A stretch of DNA of 37,812 nucleotides, taken from positions 1 to 37,812 of the forward strand of contig NZ_JAMXAX010000047.1 of NCBI RefSeq assembly GCF_023913775.1. The letters run 5' to 3'. The notes under the pieces were generated by a model. It saw nothing but the letters and a program-made list of their open reading frames with translations. It did not search any database and was not told the DNA's origin. Origin of the DNA: Acidovorax facilis. Its GTDB lineage: Bacteria; Pseudomonadota; Gammaproteobacteria; Burkholderiales; Burkholderiaceae_C. Position 1 is the stretch's first letter; every line of letters begins with the position of its first letter. The position numbers and the translations under genes are program-made. Of this stretch, positions 6,791 to 13,110 are shown piece after piece.

Positions 6791-8155
6791 TCAGTTGACC
6801 AGCACGGCACCGGCCGTTTTGTGGCTCGCGGTGTCCACCAGGATCAGCGATCCGAGCACCCGGGCTTTGCCAAAGGGGGCGGCCGGAATCGCCTCTTGCA
6901 GCAGCAGGTCGACATGGCCGATGGCATTGGGGTCCAGCTGGGTGGCGGCTTCTTCGGCCAGCGTGTTGATGTTGAGCTTGTGCACCACGGCCTTGACCTT
7001 GGCCTTGACCCAGCGGTGGCCGTGCAGCGCCCAGTACACGCGGCCTGCGACCAGGGGCTCGTCGTCCATCCAGGCCACCGTGGTGCGCAGCTCGCGGCTG
7101 GCGGGCCACGCAGGCACGCTGGCGGGCGTGTCGAAGTCGTCTTCGGCGGGGGTGGCGACGGCAGGCGCCGCCAGAATCCAGTCGCCCCGCGAGACATCCA
7201 CCTCGCGGTCCAGAATGATGCCGGCGCTGGTGCCTGCGGGCACGTCCTTGGGGCGACGGGCATGGTCCAGCACTTGCGCCACGGTGGCCAGCTGGCCGCT
7301 GGGGAAGATCTGTACAGCGGTACCGGGCGCAAAGCTGCCCGCAGCCACGCGGCCCCAGAACACACGGCGGCCTTGCGAGGTGTCGGAGGACGACGAGAAT
7401 TTCTCGACCCACTGCACCGGGAAGGCCGGTGCCAGCGCTGAGTCTGCGGGGGTGTTGGGCAGTGCTTCCAGCACTTGCAGCAGCGTGGGGCCGTCATAAC
7501 CGCACCAGCCCGCATGGGCGTCCACCACGTTCCAGCCCTTGAGGGCCGACACCGGCACCATGGCGCGCACGGTGATGCCTGCCGCTTGGGCAAAGGATTG
7601 CAACGCGCCCTGGATGTGCTGCCACGCCAGCGCGGGGTCTTCCACCGCGTCGAGCTTGTTGACGGCAAACACCAGCGAGTGCACGCGCAGCAGGTGGGCC
7701 AGCAGGCTGTGGCGGCGGGTTTGCGGCAGCAGGGCCAGGCCGGGGTTCTTCCAGTCGAGCTTGGTGGCATCGACCAGCACCACGGCGGCGTCGGCGCTGC
7801 TGGCGGCGGTGACCATGTTGCGGGTGTATTGCTCGTGGCCGGGTGCATCGCCAATGATGAACTTGCGCTCTTCGGTGGCGAAGTAGCGGTAGGCCACGTC
7901 GATGGTGATGCCCTGTTCGCGCTCGGCGCTCAGGCCGTCGGTCAGCAGGGCCAGGTCGGTCTCACCCTGGCGCTGAACGCCAGCCAGGTGGTCCTGCAGC
8001 ACGGCCTTGCTGTCCACCAGCAGACGGCCGATCAGCGTGCTCTTGCCGTCGTCGACGCTGCCGCAGGTGATGAACTTGAGCGCGGAAATGTGGTCATTTT
8101 TTCCTGTAGCGCTTGTAGGGATTGCGCTGGAAGCTATCGAATTCATAGTGGTCAT
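6791..8155 (-). CDS. cysN: Sulfate adenylyltransferase GTPase subunit CysN
   Basis: 454 aa. GTPase that drives ATP-sulfurylase CysD to make APS. Motifs: P-loop GSVDDGKST (residues 32-40), GDAPGHEQY, and NKLD for guanine specificity, then EF-Tu-like beta-barrel domains. There is no C-terminal CysC APS-kinase fusion: the protein ends soon after the barrel (HKTAGAVLVN). The ATG shares its A with the cysD stop (TGATG), so translation is coupled. The first about 20 residues (NSIASSAIPTSATG) are encoded by a copy of the dispersed AGCGCTT repeat and resemble nothing in the conserved domain. A 14-bp palindrome CTGATCTAGATCAG overlaps the stop codon. Confidence 0.95.
   Translation of the reverse strand: MTTMNSIASSAIPTSATGKNDHISALKFITCGSVDDGKSTLIGRLLVDSKAVLQDHLAGVQRQGETDLALLTDGLSAEREQGITIDVAYRYFATEERKFIIGDAPGHEQYTRNMVTAASSADAAVVLVDATKLDWKNPGLALLPQTRRHSLLAHLLRVHSLVFAVNKLDAVEDPALAWQHIQGALQSFAQAAGITVRAMVPVSALKGWNVVDAHAGWCGYDGPTLLQVLEALPNTPADSALAPAFPVQWVEKFSSSSDTSQGRRVFWGRVAAGSFAPGTAVQIFPSGQLATVAQVLDHARRPKDVPAGTSAGIILDREVDVSRGDWILAAPAVATPAEDDFDTPASVPAWPASRELRTTVAWMDDEPLVAGRVYWALHGHRWVKAKVKAVVHKLNINTLAEEAATQLDPNAIGHVDLLLQEAIPAAPFGKARVLGSLILVDTASHKTAGAVLVN
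8094..8150. repeat. Dispersed AGCGCTT-stem repeat, copy B, inside cysN
   Basis: TAGCGCTTgtagggaTTGCGCTGG followed by AAGCTATCGAATT, matching the shared core and AGCTAT flank of the family. It lies inside the cysN coding sequence at its 5' end and is read in frame. Confidence 0.75.
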
Positions 8156-9123
8156 CAGAAGTACCCGTCTTTCTTGCGCTTTTCCATCGAGGCATCGCTG
8201 GTCTTGTCGTCCATGCGGGTGGCACCGCGCTCGCTCACGTCGGCGGCCAGGGTCTCGATGACGATCTCGGCCGGGGTGGCGGCGGTGCTCTCCACCGGTG
8301 CGGTGCAGGTGATGTCGCCCACGGTGCGAAAGCGCACGTCGCGTGTCTCGACCACGTCGCCTTCACGCGGCGGTGTCAGCTCGGTCACGGGCATCAGTAG
8401 GCCCTTGCGGTCCACCACCTGGCGCTTGTGCGTGTAGTAGATGCTGGGCAGGCCGATCTGTTCGCGGTCGATGTACTGCCAAACGTCCAGCTCGGTCCAG
8501 TTGCTGATGGGGAACACGCGGAAGTGCTCGCCGGGCTGCAGGCGGGTGTTGAACAGGGTCCACAGCTCAGGCCGCTGCGCCTTGGGCTGCCATTGGCCGA
8601 AACTGTCGCGGTGGCTGAAGATGCGCTCTTTGGCGCGTGCCTTTTCTTCATCGCGGCGGGCGCCGCCGATCAGGGCGTCAAAGCGGAATTCCTCGATCGC
8701 TTCGAGCAGCGTGACGGACTGGTGCACGTTGCGCGATTCGCCGGGGTGGGCCAGTCGCACGGTGCCGCGCGCCATGGAGTCTTCGACGCTGCGCACGATG
8801 AGCTCGGCCCCCAGTTCCTTGGCGCGGAAGTCGCGAAAATCCGTTACTTCGGGGAAGTTGTGGCCCGTGTCGATCATGAGCAATGGGTACGGAATGCCGC
8901 CGCCGCTGGCCTTGGTGCCAAAGGCCTTTTCGGCGCACTTGAGCATGACGAGCGAATCCTTGCCGCCCGAAAACAGCAAGGCAGGGCGTTCAAAGGCGGC
9001 AGCCACTTCGCGCAGGATGAAGATGGTTTCTTCTTCCAGGGCGTCGAGGTGCGAGTTGTTGAGGTGGTAGCTCATATCGTTGGTTTTCTTCTCAAGCAGC
9101 GCGGTATCGGTCCGGGTGTTCAT
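8155..9123 (-). CDS. cysD: Sulfate adenylyltransferase subunit CysD
   Basis: 322 aa from ATG at 9123 (MNTRTDTALLEKK); an inner ATG (MSYHLNNSHLDALEEE) is the family's usual N-terminus and is a possible alternative start. ATP sulfurylase catalytic subunit: sulfate + ATP to APS + PPi. The PP-loop LLFSGGKDSLVMLKCAEKAF, IDTGHNFPEV, and IGGARRDEEKARAKERIFSH are diagnostic. C-terminus ends DGYF as in other CysD proteins. Gap to cysH is 19 nt and the stop overlaps the cysN ATG by one base. Confidence 0.96.
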   Translation of the reverse strand: MNTRTDTALLEKKTNDMSYHLNNSHLDALEEETIFILREVAAAFERPALLFSGGKDSLVMLKCAEKAFGTKASGGGIPYPLLMIDTGHNFPEVTDFRDFRAKELGAELIVRSVEDSMARGTVRLAHPGESRNVHQSVTLLEAIEEFRFDALIGGARRDEEKARAKERIFSHRDSFGQWQPKAQRPELWTLFNTRLQPGEHFRVFPISNWTELDVWQYIDREQIGLPSIYYTHKRQVVDRKGLLMPVTELTPPREGDVVETRDVRFRTVGDITCTAPVESTAATPAEIVIETLAADVSERGATRMDDKTSDASMEKRKKDGYF

Positions 9124-9142
9124 GGTCGGTGCTGCAGTGGAG

Positions 9143-9766
9143 TCAGTGGGCCAGATGCAAACCGCACTCGCGGTTGTCTTCGCCCTTGGTGGGGTCCACG
9201 TAGTCAAAGTTGTTGGGCAGGCCGTGCTTGACGCAGTATTCGTGCAGATCCTTGGACGACCAGTGCAGCAGCGGCGCCACCTTGATCAGGCCGTCAGGGT
9301 TGATGCTCACCGGGTCCATCTGTGCGCGCACAGCGGTGTCGGTAGCGCGCAGTGCGGTAAACCACACCTTGGGGGCCGTTTCCCGCAGGGCGCGGGCAAA
9401 GGGCTCCAGCTTCACTTCTTCGGTAAAGGCTGCGTGGCGTGGGTCGTCCAGCGCAGGCGTGGCGCCTTCCACGGCCTCGCGGTGCGCGCGTGAGCGGCGT
9501 GGCAGGTAGATCTGCAGCTTCAGGCCCAGTTGCTTTGTCACCTCGTCGGCAAAGCGGTAGGTGGCTTCGGTGTTGTAGCCGTTGTCCATCCACACCACGG
9601 GCACATCAGGGTTGACTTGCGTGACCATGTGCAGGATCACTGCCTCGAAGGGGCGGAAGTTGGTGGTGACGATGGCGGGCTGGCCCAGCCCCAGCGCCCA
9701 GGCCACCAGGTCTGGTGCGTTGCGGCCGAGGTCGGCGTTGATGCGTGCGAGATCGATTTGGCTCAT
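9143..9766 (-). CDS. cysH: CysH-family (phospho)adenylylsulfate reductase
   Basis: 207 aa, shorter than E. coli CysH (244 aa). It reduces activated sulfate (PAPS or APS) to sulfite. Visible: MDNGYNTEATYRFADE, KLEPFARALRETAPKVWFTAL, and the catalytic Cys in the C-terminal ECGLHLAH. The paired cysteines (CC...CxxC) that hold the 4Fe-4S cluster of APS reductases are absent: FTEEV stands where CC would precede the K-x-EP segment, and the only cysteines are EYC and ECG. That pattern is of the PAPS-type, yet no APS kinase is in the window. Start ATG 9766, 25 nt after the DUF934 gene; part of the sulfate operon. Confidence 0.9.
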   Translation of the reverse strand: MSQIDLARINADLGRNAPDLVAWALGLGQPAIVTTNFRPFEAVILHMVTQVNPDVPVVWMDNGYNTEATYRFADEVTKQLGLKLQIYLPRRSRAHREAVEGATPALDDPRHAAFTEEVKLEPFARALRETAPKVWFTALRATDTAVRAQMDPVSINPDGLIKVAPLLHWSSKDLHEYCVKHGLPNNFDYVDPTKGEDNRECGLHLAH

Positions 9767-9791
9767 GGTGCAGGGCTTGTGGGTTGGGTTC

Positions 9792-10190
9792 TCAGGCGGC
9801 GGCGCGGTGGGCAAACAGCGGCTGGGGGTTGACGGCGTCGCCCTGGTAGAAGCCTGGGAACAGCTCGAATTGGCGCTGGGCATCGGCGGCATCCACACCC
9901 TCGGCCAGCACCGCGCTGCTAAAGCCCGTGCGCTGCATCTGCACCAGTTGGTCGATCAGCACATCACCCGTGGCGCGGATTTCGCCTGCAAAGCCACGGC
10001 GGCGGCGCAGCAAAAAGGCCTGGCTGAACGCGCGGCCATCGGTGAAGTTGGGGAAGTGCAGGTCCACACGTTCCACGCCTTCCAGCGACAGGGCTGTGGC
10101 GTCGGCATCGTTGGCCAGCGCCACCACGCGGGCGTCGCCTTCCGCCGGGGGCAGGTGTTCGTGGGATGCAAGAAGTGTCAGGTTCATCAT
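9792..10190 (-). CDS. DUF934 family protein, sulfite-reduction associated
   Basis: 132 aa, starting with tandem ATGs (MMNLTLLASHEH; 10190 or 10187). The central GVERVDLHFPNFTDGRAFSQ and LLRRRRGFAGEIRATGDVLIDQLVQM are the DUF934 signature. The family is nearly always encoded between sulfite reductase and cysH in beta- and gammaproteobacteria; a role in sulfite reduction, perhaps as an accessory factor, is inferred from this context. No cofactor-binding motif is visible. It is separated from sir by 190 bp that hold a large palindromic element. Confidence 0.88.
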   Translation of the reverse strand: MMNLTLLASHEHLPPAEGDARVVALANDADATALSLEGVERVDLHFPNFTDGRAFSQAFLLRRRRGFAGEIRATGDVLIDQLVQMQRTGFSSAVLAEGVDAADAQRQFELFPGFYQGDAVNPQPLFAHRAAA

Positions 10191-10220
10191 CGTTCGGATT
10201 TCGGTGGCAGGGCAGCTTCA

Positions 10221-10379
10221 GAGGCTGAGAGTTTTTTGCCAGTGCCCGAAAGGTGCGTCAAAACGCCGCTGATCGAGGCGCAAAGCACAGCCATAGCTCG
10301 GGCTATGGCGAGCATTTGCAACGACGAGCTGCGGTGTTTTGGCGTGCAAGGCGGGCATAGGAAAAAGACTTTCAGCCTC
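10221..10379. repeat. Nested palindromic element between sir and DUF934 gene
   Basis: Three nested dyads: GAGGCTGA(10221)...TCAGCCTC(10379) with flanking T and A runs, AAAACGCCGC (10260-10269) with GCGGTGTTTT (10331-10340), and a central GCCATAGC-tcgg-GCTATGGC (10290-10309). RNA from either strand could form one long branched hairpin. It reads like a REP/MITE-like intergenic element, inserted inside the operon. Confidence 0.7.
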
Positions 10380-12164
10380 TCAGGCCGTGGCCAGGGTTTC
10401 GTCTTTGTGGCGGGCTTGCTTGGCAGCTTCCTTGAACGGGTCCAGGCCGGTGCGGCGCACGGTGTTCTGGAAGGTCTCGCCGCTTTCGCGCAGGTCACGG
10501 TAGGTGCTGAGCACCGCCTCGATCACGTCGGGCACTTCGGCCGCAGAGAACGAGGGGCCGATCACCTTGCCTGCCACGGCAGCGCCCGACAGGTCGGAAC
10601 CATCGGAGCCGCCCAGCGTGACCTGGTACCACTCCTTGCCGTCCTTATCGACACCCAGGATGCCGATGTGGCCGCTGTGGTGGTGGCCGCAGCTGTTGAT
10701 GCAGCCGCTGATGTGCAAGTCGATCTCGCCGATGTCGTCCAGCTCGTCCAGGTCCTGGTAGCGCTGGGTGATGGCCTCGGCAATGGGCAGCGAGCGGGCG
10801 TTGGCCAGCGCGCAGAAGTCGCCGCCGGGGCAGGCGATCATGTCGGTGAGCAGCTGCACGTTGGCGCTGGCCAGGCCCAGGGCCTTGGCTTCTTGCCACA
10901 GCGCAAACAGGCGGCTGGCATGCACCCAGGGCAGCAACACGTTCTGGTCGTGCGTCACGCGGGCTTCGCCGGCGGAGTATTTGTCCACCAGGTCGGCCAG
11001 TGCAATCAGTTGTTCGCTGGTGGCATCACCCGGCGACTGGCCGGGGCGCTTGAATGACAGCGTGACGGCGCGCAGCTGCGGGTTTTGGTGCGGGTGCACG
11101 TTGCGCTGCAGCCAGCGGCCAAACATCACATGCTCTGCCGCCAGGGCGTTCAGCGATGCCTGCAGCGCTGCGGGTGCCACATCGGCAATGTCGGCCAGCT
11201 TTGGCGTCACAAAGCAGGCGGCCACGCGGTCAAACTCGGCCTGCGGAATGGTGTGCGGGCCACCGTCGATCTCGACGATCTGGCGGTACTCTTCTTCCAC
11301 ATCGTCGATGTACTGCTGGCCTTCGGCCTTGACCAAAATCTTGATGCGGGCCTTGTACTTGTTGTCGCGGCGGCCGTGCTCGTTGTACACGCGCACGATG
11401 GCCTCGATGTAATTCATGATCTGGTTCCAGGGCAGGAACTCGCGGATCACGGTGCCAATCACCGGCGTGCGGCCCATGCCACCGCCCACAAACACCTTGA
11501 AGCCGATCTCGCCCTGCTCATTTTTGAGCAGGTGCAGGCCCACGTCGTGCCAGCCGGTGGCGGCGCGGTCGTCCTTGGCACCGCTGATGGCGATCTTGAA
11601 CTTGCGCGGCAAAAAAGCGAACTCGGGGTGCAGCGTGGTCCACTGGCGGATGATTTCCGCATAGGGGCGCGGGTCCACGATCTCGTCCACGGCAATGCCG
11701 GCCAGGGCATCGGTGGTGGTGTTGCGGATGCAGTTGCCGCTGGTCTGGATGCCGTGCATGTCCACAGTGGCCAGCAGGTCCATCACATCCGCACTTTTGG
11801 ACAGCGGAATCCAGTTGAACTGCACATTGGTGCGGGTGGTGAAGTGGGCGCAGTGCGTGGGCAAGAACGTGGTGCCCAGCTTGCCCTGGCCTTCCATGGC
11901 GGCCTTGAAGACGGCCGCTTCGGGTTCGTCGTATTCGCGGGCGACCTGGGCCAGCACGCGCAGCTGGCGGCTGGCGATTTCACCGTAAGGCACGGCCACG
12001 CGCAGCATGGGGGCGTAGCGCTGCACATACCAGCCGTTTTGCAGGCGCAGTGGGCGGAAGTTGTCTTCGGGCAGCTTGCCGGTCTGCCAGCGCGTGAGCT
12101 GGTCACGGAATTGCTGTGCCCGCTGTTGCACAAATTGTCGGTCGAATTCTGTGTATTGGTACAT
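10380..12164 (-). CDS. cysI: Assimilatory sulfite (nitrite/sulfite) reductase hemoprotein
   Basis: 594 aa. Siroheme/4Fe-4S enzyme reducing sulfite to sulfide with six electrons. The coupled cluster/siroheme cysteines are visible as CPGGDFC and SGCINSC (C-x5-C ... C-x3-C) near residues 430-490; substrate-side basic motifs include THCAHFTTRTNVQFNW near residue 105 and SGNCIRNTTTDALAG near 142. Duplicate half-repeat structure typical of the SiR/NiR family. No flavoprotein CysJ gene is adjacent, so the electron donor must be something else; ferredoxin is plausible. Starts 29 nt after tauE. Could be annotated as nitrite/sulfite reductase; operon context supports sulfite. Confidence 0.93.
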   Translation of the reverse strand: MYQYTEFDRQFVQQRAQQFRDQLTRWQTGKLPEDNFRPLRLQNGWYVQRYAPMLRVAVPYGEIASRQLRVLAQVAREYDEPEAAVFKAAMEGQGKLGTTFLPTHCAHFTTRTNVQFNWIPLSKSADVMDLLATVDMHGIQTSGNCIRNTTTDALAGIAVDEIVDPRPYAEIIRQWTTLHPEFAFLPRKFKIAISGAKDDRAATGWHDVGLHLLKNEQGEIGFKVFVGGGMGRTPVIGTVIREFLPWNQIMNYIEAIVRVYNEHGRRDNKYKARIKILVKAEGQQYIDDVEEEYRQIVEIDGGPHTIPQAEFDRVAACFVTPKLADIADVAPAALQASLNALAAEHVMFGRWLQRNVHPHQNPQLRAVTLSFKRPGQSPGDATSEQLIALADLVDKYSAGEARVTHDQNVLLPWVHASRLFALWQEAKALGLASANVQLLTDMIACPGGDFCALANARSLPIAEAITQRYQDLDELDDIGEIDLHISGCINSCGHHHSGHIGILGVDKDGKEWYQVTLGGSDGSDLSGAAVAGKVIGPSFSAAEVPDVIEAVLSTYRDLRESGETFQNTVRRTGLDPFKEAAKQARHKDETLATA

Positions 12165-12193
12165 CGTGGTCAGTGCAGTTCAGTGCGTGCAAC

Positions 12194-12997
12194 TCAAATC
12201 AAGATCAGTTTGAAGCCCGCCCAGGCGAGCAACAGCGAGAGGATGGAGCGAATCAGGCGCTCAGGCGTGCGGGTCACCAGGCGCGAACCCAGCCAGATGC
12301 CCGGCAGTGAGCCAGCCAGCAATTGTGCAAGCAAAGGCCAGTCCACCGAGCCCAGCGAGGCGTGGCCGAGGCCCGCCACCAAGGTCAGGGGCACGGCATA
12401 CGCAATGTCGGCACCGATGATGCGCGGCAGGGGCAGCATGGGGTAGACCAGCAGCAACACCGTGACGCCAATGGCGCCCGCGCCCACCGAGGTAAAGGTG
12501 ACCAGCGTACCGATGACGGCACCCATCAGCACGGGCAGGCTCCAGTGGCGAGGGCGTGTGGGGTCGCCCGTGTGGCTCTTGCGGGCTGCGGCTTCGGCCG
12601 CCTGGCGCTGGGCAGAAAACGCCACCACCTTATAGAGCGTGGCCGCTGCCGTCAGCAGCAGGGCAAAACCCAGGGTGGTGGTCATCACACGCTGCGCGGT
12701 GCTGCTGGCCGGGCCCATCACCTTGAGCGCCCACAGCGCCAGCAACGCGGCCGGAATGCTGCCTGCGCAAAGCTGGCCCACCACTTTCCAGGGCACCAGG
12801 CGCTGGCGGGCCAGGCTGACGGTGCCGCCCATCTTGGTGAAGGCCGCGAACAGCAGGTCGGTGCCCACGGCCATGTGGGGCTTGATGCCAAAGAAGAAAA
12901 TCAGGATCGGCGTCATCAGCGAGCCACCGCCCACGCCGGTCAGGCCCACAATCAGCCCGACCGCAAAGCCCGCAAAAACAAACGCCAATTCATGCAT
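12194..12997 (-). CDS. TauE/SafE family sulfite exporter-like membrane protein
   Basis: 267 aa, about eight transmembrane segments. N-terminal half repeat begins LAFVFAGFAVGLIVGLTGVGGG and is followed by SLMTPILI; the C-terminal half repeats the pattern (GTLVTFTSVGAGAIGVTVLL). The GVGGG signature is typical of TauE/SafE. As first gene of the sulfate-reduction operon it probably exports sulfite or another sulfur anion produced in excess (inference from context). The transcript start predicted from the promoter gives a leader of about 29 nt; no strong Shine-Dalgarno is seen before ATG 12997. Confidence 0.9.
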   Translation of the reverse strand: MHELAFVFAGFAVGLIVGLTGVGGGSLMTPILIFFFGIKPHMAVGTDLLFAAFTKMGGTVSLARQRLVPWKVVGQLCAGSIPAALLALWALKVMGPASSTAQRVMTTTLGFALLLTAAATLYKVVAFSAQRQAAEAAARKSHTGDPTRPRHWSLPVLMGAVIGTLVTFTSVGAGAIGVTVLLLVYPMLPLPRIIGADIAYAVPLTLVAGLGHASLGSVDWPLLAQLLAGSLPGIWLGSRLVTRTPERLIRSILSLLLAWAGFKLILI

Positions 12998-13032
12998 GGG
13001 TGCGAATGTAGGGGAGAGGCTTATGGAAGCAA

Positions 13033-13061
13033 ACTATTGTTTCGCTCTGCTGATATGTCAA
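13033..13061 (-). promoter_or_regulatory. Sigma-70 promoter of the tauE-sir-cys operon
   Basis: Minus strand: TTGACA (13061-13056), 17-nt spacer, AATAGT (13038-13033). The -35 is a perfect consensus and the -10 matches 4/6. The tauE ATG is 36 nt downstream of the -10. Confidence 0.65.
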
Positions 13062-13062
13062 T

Positions 13063-13076
13063 TTGCTTATAAGCAA
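13063..13076. promoter_or_regulatory. 14-bp palindrome upstream of the cys operon -35 (likely CysB-type operator)
   Basis: TTGCTTATAAGCAA is a perfect palindrome immediately upstream of the -35 box, the position used by LysR-type activators. A related sequence, GCTTATGGAAGCAAAC, lies at 13019-13034 overlapping the -10. The regulator is inferred to be CysB or a relative; no such gene is in the window. Confidence 0.55.
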
Positions 13077-13110
13077 GTGTGGGCGCGGTTTTTTAACGCG
13101 TTTTCAGCGT

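Noticed and set aside
6781-6794. CTGATCTAGATCAG palindrome over the cysN stop
   Set aside because: A 14-bp palindrome in coding sequence at the gene end; no promoter or repeat context to give it a role.
11085-12446. 453-codon frame antisense to the sulfite reductase and tauE
   Set aside because: Spans two real genes on the other strand and shows no domain; mirror frame in high-GC DNA.
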